Assembly: GCF_009793335.1 (NCBI RefSeq)
Contig: NZ_WING01000001.1
Coordinates: forward strand, 1,798,001 to 1,862,000
Direction: 5' to 3'
From: Actinomadura sp. J1-007
GTDB taxonomy: Bacteria > Actinomycetota > Actinomycetes > Streptosporangiales > Streptosporangiaceae
Length of the DNA stretch: 64,000 nucleotides
The notes beneath the pieces were generated by a model. The model searched no databases, was not told the origin of the DNA, and worked only from the letters and a program-made list of their open reading frames with translations. The position numbers were made by a program, and so were the translations under genes. This document shows, piece after piece, positions 51,377-59,581 of the stretch. Within the stretch, counting starts at the first letter, position 1; each line of letters begins with the position of its first letter.

Positions 51377-52828
51377 TCAGCTCTCGGACCCGGCCTCGCC
51401 GTCGTCCGCGGCCTTGCTCTCCGGCGCCTTGGTGCTCTTGGCGCTCGTCGTGCTCTTGCCGCTGGTCGTGCTCTTGGTGCTCGTCGTGTTCTTGGCGCTC
51501 TGCTTGCTCGTGCCCTGCTTGCCCTTGACGGTGGCGGGCTCGGGGTCCTCGTCCGGGGCGGCGTTCTCGCCGTCGCCGGTGGTCTCGGCGGCCTGCTCCG
51601 CGGCCCTGCGCTCTCCGGCGACCTTGTGGGCGGCGGCGTCGACGACTCCGGCGGCCTCCTCGGCGGCGTCGGTGAGCGGCGGGTGCTGGCGGCGGCGGAT
51701 GCCGAGGATGCTGACGAACAGCGAGGCGAAGATCGCCTGGAGGCTCATCACCAGGGCGGTGGCGGCCGGGACGACGATGCGCAGGGAGTGCCGGGGGTCG
51801 AGCTCGCCGAAGCTGTTGACGCGCCAGTGCAGCAGGGACGCGACGAGGCCCGCGAGGCCCGCGACGGCGAGCAGGCCGCCGAGCAGCACGCCGCGTTCGA
51901 GGCTCCACCAGTCGATGATCTTCTGCACCCGGCGGTCGTGCGGCAGGAAGCCCTCCTGCATCGCGTACACCTTCGTGAGCAGCGCGAACAGCACCGCCTG
52001 GAAGCCGATCACGAGCGCGGCCGACGCGCCGACGAGGGTGTCGACGTCGAAGGCGATCTCCCCGACCGTGACCGGCCCGGTGGACAGCGCGATCCCCGCG
52101 ACGAGCCCGAGCGTCATGAAGACCAGGCCCGGGATCAGGAACAGCCAGCGCGGGCTGTAGAGCAGGAGGAAGCGCAGGTGGCGCCAGCCGTCCCGCCAGG
52201 TGTTGAGGTGGGGGGAACGGGTCCGGCCGTCCGGCGAGAGGGTCGTCGGGACCTCGCGGATGTCGTACTTCTGGAGCGTGGCCTTGACCACCATCTCGCT
52301 GGCGAACTCCATGCCGCCGGTCTGGAGGCCGAGCCGCAGGATCGACTCCTTGTTGAAGGCGCGCAGCCCGCAGTGGAAGTCGCCGATCTTGCTGCCGAAG
52401 AACAGCCGCCCGACGAAGCTGAGGACGGGGTTGCCGAGGTAGCGGTGCAGCGGCGGCATGGCGCCGGGCGCGATGCCGCCCTTGAACCGGTTGCCCATCA
52501 CCAGGTCGGCGCCGTCGCGGAGCTCGTCGAGGAACGGCCCGAGGGTCGTGAAGTCGTACGAGTCGTCGGCGTCGCCCATCGCGACGTAGCGGCCGCGCGC
52601 GGACCGGATGCCGCCCATGAGGGCGTTGCCGTACCCCTTGTCGACCACGGGCACGACGCGCGCCCCCGCGTCGCGGGCGAGCTGCTGGCTGCCGTCGGTG
52701 CTGCCGTTGTCGGCGATGACGACCTCGCCGTCGATGCCGCTGTCCTCAAAGAAGCCGATGGTCTTGCGGACGCAGGTCTCGACCGTTTCGGCCTCGTTCA
52801 GACATGGCATCACTACGGAGAGTTCCAC
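51377..52828 (-). CDS. membrane GT2 glycosyltransferase, polyprenyl-phosphate sugar synthase type
   Basis: A 483-residue protein. GTG 52828 is preceded by GGAG at 5 bases and gives the usual start LSVVMPCLNEAETV; the extension to 52873 lacks support. The GT-A domain has ADNGSTDGSQQLA, the metal site MGDADDSYDF and GDFHCGLRAFNKES. From about residue 225 come four membrane helices. The last 100 residues are a disordered, Ser/Thr/Lys-rich tail (TKSTTSGKSTTSAKSTK). Relatives make polyprenyl-phosphate-hexoses used by GT-C enzymes, three of which lie nearby. The sugar is unknown. Confidence 0.83.
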   Translation of the reverse strand: MELSVVMPCLNEAETVETCVRKTIGFFEDSGIDGEVVIADNGSTDGSQQLARDAGARVVPVVDKGYGNALMGGIRSARGRYVAMGDADDSYDFTTLGPFLDELRDGADLVMGNRFKGGIAPGAMPPLHRYLGNPVLSFVGRLFFGSKIGDFHCGLRAFNKESILRLGLQTGGMEFASEMVVKATLQKYDIREVPTTLSPDGRTRSPHLNTWRDGWRHLRFLLLYSPRWLFLIPGLVFMTLGLVAGIALSTGPVTVGEIAFDVDTLVGASAALVIGFQAVLFALLTKVYAMQEGFLPHDRRVQKIIDWWSLERGVLLGGLLAVAGLAGLVASLLHWRVNSFGELDPRHSLRIVVPAATALVMSLQAIFASLFVSILGIRRRQHPPLTDAAEEAAGVVDAAAHKVAGERRAAEQAAETTGDGENAAPDEDPEPATVKGKQGTSKQSAKNTTSTKSTTSGKSTTSAKSTKAPESKAADDGEAGSES

Positions 52829-53139
52829 GCGATCTCCTTCGTTACCCCTGGTGACCGTCTGCGGTATTTTCAACTAATCTCTTCATGTTCCGCTGAGCGG
52901 CCCGTCGACGTTCATGATGCCTGCCGGGGACGGGTGATGCGCGCCGCTCTGTACAAGAGCAGCCGTATCGTGTTGCCTACTTGCAACCTGAAGACCCTCT
53001 CCGCCACGGCCGCGGGCGGCAGGCTAGGACGACAAGCATACGGGCACCGCGGCCCGGAAAGGTTGGGTCGGCTTTGACACGCGCTGAAGAACGCAGTGCC
53101 ACCGATCCGGGGGCCGGAAAGCGAAGGGAAGGTGCGGCA
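52829..53139. other. divergent intergenic region between two glycosyltransferases
   Basis: About 310 bases that should carry both promoters. It is AT-richer near 52860-52885. A 46-codon frame from ATG 52937 has a GGGGA site but no recognisable product, so I do not call it. Confidence 0.4.
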
Positions 53140-55113
53140 GTGGCGGGGGATTCGCCGCACGGCACCATGCTCGACGATGCGGATCGGAATGGCTCTGACC
53201 AGCGCGGTCCCGGCTCGCCCGGGGCGTTGGACAAGCCGGGCGGGGCGGCCGGCGAGACCGCCGGGAAGGCCGCGGACAAGTCCGCCGGAACGGTCGGGGG
53301 AACGGCGTCCGCGGTGCCCGCCGCGCCGTCCGCGAACCGGTCCGGGGCTTCCGGCAAATCTTCCGGCAAGAGGGTCAAGACTTCCCCCGTGACCACCGTT
53401 GGGGCGGATAAAGCGGTCGATTCAGGTGAGGACTCCGGCGACTCGGCCGGCGCCCCGGCCGACGGACCGGCCGGCGGCGCGGCCCGCGGGGCGGTCCGCC
53501 CTTCTGCCTGGGAGCGGGGGCGGGACCGGATGCGCGGGAGAGTGCGGGAGGCGCTGCGCGGCGGTGTCCGAAACCGGGTACGCGATGGTGTCCGGAACGG
53601 CCCTCCCGCCGTGGCCGAGAGGGTCCGGAGCGGGACGGTCCGGCTGTGGGCCGCGGCCCGGAGGCACCCGTTCTTCGCTGTGATCCTCGCCATAGCGGCG
53701 CTGCTGCGGGCCGTCGCGATGGTCGGCTACACGCCGGCGATGTTCTTCAACGACTCGTTCGACTACCTGCACGTGGCGATGCAGCCGTACCCGCACCCGC
53801 TGCGCCCGGACGGCTACTCGTTCCTGCTGATCGCGCTCAAGCCGTTCCACAGCTTCGCGCTGGTCACCGGGATCCAGCACCTCATGGGCCTGGCCATGGG
53901 CGTGATGATCTACGCGCTGCTGCGGCGGAAGTTCGGCGTGTGGAAGTGGGTGTCGGCGGTCGCGACGGCGCCGGTGCTGCTGGACGGCTACCAGATCCAG
54001 CTCGAGCACCTGATCCTGTCCGACACGATGTTCACCTTCCTGGTGATGTGCGCGGTCACGCTGCTGCTGTGGCACGACCGCCCGTCCTGGCGGATCGCCG
54101 CCTCGGTCGGGCTGATCATCGGCCTGTCGTGGCTGACCCGCTCGGTCGGCGCGCCCGTGCTGCTCGGCGTGCTGACGTACATGCTGATCCGCCGGGTCGG
54201 CTGGCGGATGCTGGCGGTCACGACCGTCGCCTGCGCGCTGCCGGTCGTGTCGTACATGGGCTGGTACAAGGCCGACAGCGGCAAGTTCGCGATCACCGAG
54301 AGCAACGGGATCTTCCTGTTCGCCCGGGTCTACAAGTTCGCCGACTGCCACCGGATGGACGACCTGCCGGTCAGCGAGATGATCCTGTGCACCGAGCCCG
54401 GCAACCGCCTGCCGAACTCGCAGGACGGCATCTGGAACGTCAAGTCGCCGCTCAACCGCTACACCGGCAACCGGTTCGGCCCGTACCAGAACAGCCTCGC
54501 CAACGACTTCTCCAAGCGGGCCATCCTCGCCCAGCCGGTCGACTACGCCAGGGTCGTCGGGCACGACTTCCTGCGGGTCTTCCAGTGGAAGCGCACGACG
54601 TTCCCCGACCCGGCGACCTACGGCCAGTACGAGTTCGGCAAGACCACCAAGGAACTGCCCGACTGGCACATGGACGCCGACTCGATCGCGTCCGCCGAGG
54701 CCAACGCGTACGAGCGCGGCCGGGCCCGCACCAAGATCATCGAGCCGTTCGGCACCGCGATCCGCGTCTACCAGGACCACGTCTACCTGCGCGGCACGAT
54801 GGTCGGGCTGATCCTGCTGGTCGGGCTCGGCGGGATGGTCCCGATGTGGCGCCGCTTCGGCGGCCGGGCGCTGCTGCCGTGGACGCTCGCGACCGGCCTG
54901 CTGCTGGCGCCGGCCGCGACGGCCGAGTTCGACTACCGGTACGTCCTGCCCGCCGTTCCGCTCGCGTCGCTCGCCGCCGGGATCGCGTTCTCCCCCGAGG
55001 TCCGCGAACGCTACGCCGCGCTCGCGCGCAGGCTCCGCCCGGCCACCGGCGCGGAGGCCGCGCCGCCGACCGGGCCCGTCGAGGAGAAGGTCCCCGAGGT
55101 CGCCGCGAAGTAG
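53140..55113 (+). CDS. GT39-like membrane glycosyltransferase with long disordered N-terminus
   Basis: A 657-residue protein from GTG 53140, which has GGGAAGGTG just upstream; the frame is open to 52981 but without start signals. Residues 1-165 are Gly/Ala/Ser/Arg-rich and probably disordered in the cytoplasm. The membrane part follows (about eight to ten helices), beginning FFAVILAIAALLRAVAMVGY. The first outer loop FFNDSFDYLHVAM carries the GT-C acidic pair. LEHLILSDTMFTFLVM is the second conserved loop. It probably transfers a sugar from a polyprenyl phosphate. It stands opposite the GT2 gene. Confidence 0.78.
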   Translation: MAGDSPHGTMLDDADRNGSDQRGPGSPGALDKPGGAAGETAGKAADKSAGTVGGTASAVPAAPSANRSGASGKSSGKRVKTSPVTTVGADKAVDSGEDSGDSAGAPADGPAGGAARGAVRPSAWERGRDRMRGRVREALRGGVRNRVRDGVRNGPPAVAERVRSGTVRLWAAARRHPFFAVILAIAALLRAVAMVGYTPAMFFNDSFDYLHVAMQPYPHPLRPDGYSFLLIALKPFHSFALVTGIQHLMGLAMGVMIYALLRRKFGVWKWVSAVATAPVLLDGYQIQLEHLILSDTMFTFLVMCAVTLLLWHDRPSWRIAASVGLIIGLSWLTRSVGAPVLLGVLTYMLIRRVGWRMLAVTTVACALPVVSYMGWYKADSGKFAITESNGIFLFARVYKFADCHRMDDLPVSEMILCTEPGNRLPNSQDGIWNVKSPLNRYTGNRFGPYQNSLANDFSKRAILAQPVDYARVVGHDFLRVFQWKRTTFPDPATYGQYEFGKTTKELPDWHMDADSIASAEANAYERGRARTKIIEPFGTAIRVYQDHVYLRGTMVGLILLVGLGGMVPMWRRFGGRALLPWTLATGLLLAPAATAEFDYRYVLPAVPLASLAAGIAFSPEVRERYAALARRLRPATGAEAAPPTGPVEEKVPEVAAK

Positions 55114-55175
55114 CGCCCGCGCAGGGGGCGGCTCTGTCGCAGCCGCCCGGCAGGGGGCGCGGCTCCGGCGGCGGG

Positions 55176-55480
55176 TTACCCCAGGCGTGCAGGCGGCGGA
55201 GACGGAAGACCAGTTCCAGGTCGTTGCCGCGCCGGGCCGGGGGCACCTCCTCGCGCCGGTTCCACGGGGCCGCGAACGCCTTGACGTTCTGGCTCTGGCA
55301 GTTCGGGCAGACGTGGTCGGTCCAGGGCGTGGTGCACTGGTGGCCGTCGTGCGCGTAGACGGCGACCTCGCCGCCGTGCCCGTCCCCGGTGTGCCTCACG
55401 TCGAACTGCTCGTCCCAGGTCGTCAAGCAGCACAGGCACTCGTACACCCATGCCTCGTGGCTCGACCATGCTTCGTGCAT
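55176..55480 (-). CDS. small zinc-ribbon protein, frame broken at the last codons
   Basis: ATG 55480 begins MHEAWSSHEAWVYECLCC. Two CxxC knuckles (CLCC and CPNCQSQNVKAFAAPW) suggest one bound zinc. The protein should end ...LELVFRLRRLHAWG; one added G in the minus-strand GGGG run (plus CCCC 55179-55182) gives TAA at 55176, for about 101 residues. As written it reads through into an arginine/proline shadow of the neighbouring glycosyltransferase gene. Actinomycete proteins of this sort have no known function. It lies between two polysaccharide/translation blocks and probably has its own promoter. Confidence 0.65.
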
Positions 55481-55603
55481 GGCCCTCACCCCTCGGTGAC
55501 GCCACCAAGCGCTCGGACCTCCAACGCGGCCCAGGGCGCGCTGCCATAGGACTCATGCCCCGGAACGGGGCTTCTGGACCGTTCTGATCAGGTGACTCTT
55601 CGG

Positions 55604-56539
55604 TTATTTCCTGGCAGCGACCACGGCGTCGTAAACGAGGCGCTTCGGGACGCCGTTCTCCTTGGCGACCTCGCCGATGGCCTGCTTGCGCGGCGTTCCG
55701 GCGGACTCGCGCGCCGCGACGGCGGCGGCCAGGTCGGCGGGGTCGGACAGCCCCTCGGGCTCGGGCGCGCCGCCGACGACGAGGGTGATCTCGCCGCGCA
55801 CGCCGTCCCGCGCCCAGCCGGCGAGGTCGGCGATCGGGCCGCGCCGGACCTCCTCGTAGGTCTTGGTCAGCTCGCGGCACACCGCGGCGGGACGGTCCGC
55901 GCCGAACGCCTCGGCCATCGCGCCGAGGGTCGCGGCGAGCCGGTGCGGGGCCTCGAAGAAGACCATCGTGCGCGGTTCGTCCGCGAGGCCCGCGAGGCGC
56001 CGCGCCCGCTCGCCGGGCTTGCGGGGCGGGAAGCCCTCGAAGCAGAACCGGTCGGTCGGCAGCCCCGAGACCACCAGGGCGGTGGTCACGGCGGACGGCC
56101 CCGGCAGCACGGTGACGGGCACGTCCTCGGCCACCGCGGCGCGCACCAGCCGGTAGCCGGGGTCGGACACCCCCGGCAGCCCGGCGTCGGTGATCACCAG
56201 GACGTCGCGGCCCGCGAGCAGGTCGCCGAGCAGCTCCTCGGCGCGGGCGCGCTCGTTCTGGTCGTAGTACGACACGATGCGCGCCCCGTGCACGTCGACG
56301 CCGAGGTCGGACGCCAGCCGCCGCAGCCGCCGGGTGTCCTCCGCCGCGATGATCCCCGCGCCCGCGAGCGCCGCGCGCAGCCGTTCCGAGGCGTCCCCGG
56401 CACGTCCGATCGGCGCCGCGGCCAGCAGCAGCCTCCCGGACGGGTTCGCGGACGCGTCCCCGGGCGCCTCCGCCTCGCCGTTCGCGTTCGTTTCGACGTC
56501 CGCGTTCGTGCCCTCGGTGTCCGTTTCGTTGGCCGTCAC
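55604..56539 (-). CDS. rsmI: 16S rRNA (cytidine1402-2'-O)-methyltransferase
   Basis: Methylates the ribose of C1402 in the decoding centre. It has 311 residues, including an acidic N-terminal tail of about 35. The tetrapyrrole-methylase fold shows LLLAAAPIGRAGDASERLRA, IIAAEDTRRLRRLASDLGV, ITDAGLPGVSDPGYRLVRAA and LPGPSAVTTALVVSGLPTDR. The usual TPIGN is AAPIG here. The start is GTG 56539; longer open sequence upstream belongs to the divergent gene. It pairs divergently with pmt, as Rv1003 does with Rv1002c. Confidence 0.94.
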   Translation of the reverse strand: MTANETDTEGTNADVETNANGEAEAPGDASANPSGRLLLAAAPIGRAGDASERLRAALAGAGIIAAEDTRRLRRLASDLGVDVHGARIVSYYDQNERARAEELLGDLLAGRDVLVITDAGLPGVSDPGYRLVRAAVAEDVPVTVLPGPSAVTTALVVSGLPTDRFCFEGFPPRKPGERARRLAGLADEPRTMVFFEAPHRLAATLGAMAEAFGADRPAAVCRELTKTYEEVRRGPIADLAGWARDGVRGEITLVVGGAPEPEGLSDPADLAAAVAARESAGTPRKQAIGEVAKENGVPKRLVYDAVVAARK

Positions 56540-56608
56540 GTGGCCATTGTCCCCGCCGGGCGGGCCGCGCCGGGACGGGGACGACCCGATCGGTACCGGA
56601 ACCGACCG

Positions 56609-56614
56609 TACGAT
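56609..56614 (+). promoter_or_regulatory. -10 element of a probable leaderless promoter for pmt
   Basis: TACGAT ends 6 bases before ATG 56621, which lacks a ribosome site. The spacing is that of leaderless actinobacterial transcripts. Confidence 0.55.
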
Positions 56615-56620
56615 GGCGGA

Positions 56621-58339
56621 ATGGCGATGACGGATTTCGCGCCGGTGACGGCCGCGGCGGACCGGCCCGGACCGCGCCCGCTGCGCGACTGGCTCGCCCC
56701 GCCGATCCCCGGGAGCGCGCTCTGGGGCTGGCTGGGGCCGCTGCTGGTGACGGTGTTCGCGGGCGTCCTGCGGTTCGACCGGCTCGGGTCGCCGAAGTCG
56801 GTCGTCTTCGACGAGACGTACTACGCCAAGGACGCGCTCGCCCTGCTGAAGTTCGGGTGGGAGCACAACACGGTCAAGGACGCCGACAAGCTGCTCATCG
56901 CCGACCGGCACGCCGACATCTGGGCGGACGGGCCGTCGTTCGTCGCGCACCCGCCGCTCGGCAAGTGGATGATCGCGCTCGGCGAGTGGATGTTCGGCGC
57001 GACGCCGTTCGGGTGGCGGTTCGTCCCGGCGCTGTGCGGGACGCTGTCGGTGCTGATCCTGTGCCGGGTGGCGCGGCGGATGACCGGCTCGACGCTGCTC
57101 GGCTGCGCCGCCGGGCTGCTGCTGGCGCTGGACGGCCTCCAGTTCGTCACCAGCCGCGCCGCGCTGCTCGACATCTTCGTGATGTTCTGGATCCTCGCCG
57201 GGTTCGCCTGCCTGGTGAACGACCGCGACCGTTCGCGCCGCCGCCTCGCCGAGAAGATCGAGAACGGCCGCACGTCGGTGTACGGGCCGTTCCTGCTGCA
57301 CGGCTGGCGGATCGCGGCGGGCGTGTGCTTCGGCGCCGCGTGCGCCACCAAGTGGACCGGCGTGTTCTACATCGCGTTCTTCGGCGTGATGGTGGTGCTG
57401 TGGGACTACGGCGCGCGGCGCGCGGCCGGGGTGCGCAGCCCGTTCGCCGGGACGCTGATGCTGGAGGCCGTGCCCGCGTTCGTCCAGCTCGTCGTCGTCG
57501 CCGCGATCACCTACGTCGCGTCCTGGTCGGGCTGGATCTTCAAGGGGGGCGGCTGGGGGCGCGGAGAGGTCGCGTCCAACCCGCTGGCGCGGCCGTTCGA
57601 GGCGATGTCGCCCCTGTGGGACTACCACGAGGCGATCCTCAACTTCCACACCGGCCTGGACTCCAAGCACCCCTACCAGTCGTGGCCGTGGGACTGGCCG
57701 ATCCTGCGGCGGCCCGTGGCGTTCTTCTACAACGAGCCGAAGGGCGGCGCGTGCGCCTCGTCCCGCTGCTCGCGCGAGATCCTGGGGATCGGCACGCCCG
57801 CGCTGTGGTGGGGCGCGCTCGTCGCGCTGGTCGTGGTGCTGTTCATCTGGCTGATCCTGCGCGACTGGCGCGCCGGCGCGATCGTGGTCGGCTTCGTGGC
57901 CGGATGGCTGACCTGGTTCCCGTCGGCGTTCGCCGACCGCACGATGTTCCTGTTCTACGCGACGCCGCTGATCCCGTTCATGGTGCTGGCGATCGTCCTG
58001 GCGTTCGGCTACCTGATAGGCCCGGCGACCGTCCGGAGACGCGCCGTGCCCGATCCCGCCGCAGACGGCGTCCACGGCGGGACGGACGCGCAGCCGGCGG
58101 GCCCGGACCGTTCGGACCTCGCCGCCGGGCGGGACGCGGAGGGCGCGACGGCCGCCGGCGCCCGCGTGGACGGCGCGCATCCGGCGGCGAGCTCCCGCCG
58201 CGTCGTCGGAGCCGCCGCGGCGGGAGCGTTCATGCTGGTCGTCCTGGCGAACTTCGCCTACTTCCACCCGATCCTGTCGGCGCAGACCTTGCCGTACGAC
58301 GACTGGCACGCCCGGATCTGGTTCAGTTCCTGGATCTGA
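56621..58339 (+). CDS. pmt: dolichyl-phosphate-mannose-protein mannosyltransferase (Pmt)
   Basis: A 572-residue GT39 enzyme that moves mannose from polyprenyl-phosphate-mannose to Ser/Thr of exported proteins. The first outer loop has the catalytic pair in VVFDETYYAKDALALL; then SFVAHPPLGKWMIALGEWMF, SRAALLDIFVMFWILAGFAC and CATKWTGVFYIAFFG, all PMT landmarks, with eleven or so helices. A cytoplasmic, disordered Asp/Ala-rich insert lies near residues 475-520, before the last helix. It may glycosylate the secreted proteins of this region, by inference. It ends 4 bases from the DUF305 gene on the other strand. Confidence 0.93.
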   Translation: MAMTDFAPVTAAADRPGPRPLRDWLAPPIPGSALWGWLGPLLVTVFAGVLRFDRLGSPKSVVFDETYYAKDALALLKFGWEHNTVKDADKLLIADRHADIWADGPSFVAHPPLGKWMIALGEWMFGATPFGWRFVPALCGTLSVLILCRVARRMTGSTLLGCAAGLLLALDGLQFVTSRAALLDIFVMFWILAGFACLVNDRDRSRRRLAEKIENGRTSVYGPFLLHGWRIAAGVCFGAACATKWTGVFYIAFFGVMVVLWDYGARRAAGVRSPFAGTLMLEAVPAFVQLVVVAAITYVASWSGWIFKGGGWGRGEVASNPLARPFEAMSPLWDYHEAILNFHTGLDSKHPYQSWPWDWPILRRPVAFFYNEPKGGACASSRCSREILGIGTPALWWGALVALVVVLFIWLILRDWRAGAIVVGFVAGWLTWFPSAFADRTMFLFYATPLIPFMVLAIVLAFGYLIGPATVRRRAVPDPAADGVHGGTDAQPAGPDRSDLAAGRDAEGATAAGARVDGAHPAASSRRVVGAAAAGAFMLVVLANFAYFHPILSAQTLPYDDWHARIWFSSWI

Positions 58340-58343
58340 CCCG

Positions 58344-59030
58344 TCACCGCTTCTTCAGCAGGGTCCTCATCTGCGCGATCTCGGCCTGCTGCGTACGGAC
58401 GATCGCGTCGGCGAGGCTCTTGGCGGGACCGTAGGCGCCCTTCGCCTGCTCCTGCCGGGCCATGGTGACCGCGCCCTCGTGGTGCGCGATCATCATGGTC
58501 AGGAACCCGCGGTCGAGTTCGGCGCCCTTGAGCTCACCGAACGCCGCCATCTCCTTGCCCGACATCATGCCGGGCATGTCGCCGCCGGAGCCCGTTCCCT
58601 GGCTCGGGCCGGAGCCGTGGTCCATGCCCGGCATGTCGCCGCCGCCGTGGTTCATGCCGGGCATGTCGCCGCCGTTCTCGGGCGGGGCCTCGGCGCCCCA
58701 CCGCTTGAGCCATCCCGTCATGGTCCGGATCTCGGGGGCCTGGGCCTTCTCGATCTGCCCGGCGAGCGTCCTCACCCGGGCGTCGCCGGAACCGGCGAGG
58801 ACGACCTTCGACATCCGGACGGCCTGCCGGTGGTGCGGGATCATCATTCGGGCGAACGCCACGTCCTGCGCGTTGTGGGCGCCCTGCGCGGCCCCCGGTG
58901 AGGCGGGCGAGCCCGTCGGGTGGCCGGTGCCGTGCTCGCCGCCGGACGCGGCGCCGTCTCCGTCGCCGCCTCCGCACGCCGCGGCGCCGATCAGGACGGC
59001 GGCGGTGATCGCCATGAGCTTGGTCTTCAC
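58344..59030 (-). CDS. DUF305 lipoprotein with Met/His-rich copper-binding-type repeats
   Basis: A 228-residue exported protein. GTG 59030 has AGGAG 8 bases upstream. The signal sequence ends in a lipobox-like IGAAACGG. Two ferritin-like DUF305 halves carry FARMMIPHHRQAVRMSKVVL and FLTMMIAHHEGAVTMARQEQ, whose His/Met/Glu can bind metal. Between them are three copies of GGDMPGM with MNHGG/MDHGSG spacers, resembling periplasmic copper-binding sequences. A copper-handling role is inferred. It is the third gene after MFS and DUF6153 on this strand. Confidence 0.87.
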   Translation of the reverse strand: MKTKLMAITAAVLIGAAACGGGDGDGAASGGEHGTGHPTGSPASPGAAQGAHNAQDVAFARMMIPHHRQAVRMSKVVLAGSGDARVRTLAGQIEKAQAPEIRTMTGWLKRWGAEAPPENGGDMPGMNHGGGDMPGMDHGSGPSQGTGSGGDMPGMMSGKEMAAFGELKGAELDRGFLTMMIAHHEGAVTMARQEQAKGAYGPAKSLADAIVRTQQAEIAQMRTLLKKR

Positions 59031-59129
59031 GTTCGTGTCTCCTGCGCTGTGGTCTCGTTCGTGGTCGGGCACGCGGACGAGACCGGCGCGCGCGTCGGAA
59101 CGCGGCGGCGCCGGGCTCGCCGGGGCCTG

Positions 59130-59581
59130 TCACAGCCGCAGCACGGAGAGCCGGTAGACGCTGGGAGGTCTGGCGCGGGGCGGGCCGCGGCGGCGGAGCC
59201 GTACGGACGAGGTCCCCGCGAGGGGGGACGGCGGGTCCAGGGCGCGCCCGGCGAGCGCGGCGAGCGCCAGCGCGGCGAGGGTGAGCAGCGCGAAGCAGAC
59301 CGCGCCCGCGATGCACCCGGCCATGTCCATGCCCATCCCCGCGGGCCCGCCCATCCGGAAGCCGCGCGCGGGCGGATCGTCCATCCGTGCGGTGGCGTGC
59401 TCCGGCATGGCGGCGTGGTGCGGCGGGGCGGGCGAGCCGGAGGACGGGGTGGTGAGGACGGGTTCGGAGACGTGAAGGGGCGAGGGGGTGGCCGTCACGC
59501 CGTGCATGAGGAACAGGCCGGCGAGCAGGCCGAGGCCGAGCAGCGCCAGCAGGGCGCCGCGCGATACCCCCGGCCGTTCAT
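59130..59581 (-). CDS. DUF6153-like small membrane protein, one apparent frameshift
   Basis: ATG 59581 overlaps the MFS stop codon (ATGA). As written, the first frame ends quickly; one added G in the minus-strand GGGGG run (plus CCCCC 59567-59571) joins MNGRGVSRGALLALLGLGLL to AGLFLMHGVTATPSPLHVSE. That gives about 150 residues: an N-terminal membrane helix, a His/Met-containing outer loop (PPHHAAMPEHATARMDD, GFRMGGPAGMGMDMAG), a second helix and a basic tail. This arrangement resembles DUF6153 proteins, which often stand next to DUF305 genes. Confidence 0.65.

Noticed and set aside
52937..53077. 46-codon ORF between the GT2 and GT39-like genes
   Set aside because: There is a weak GGGGA site, but no family, biased composition, and it lies in a divergent promoter region.
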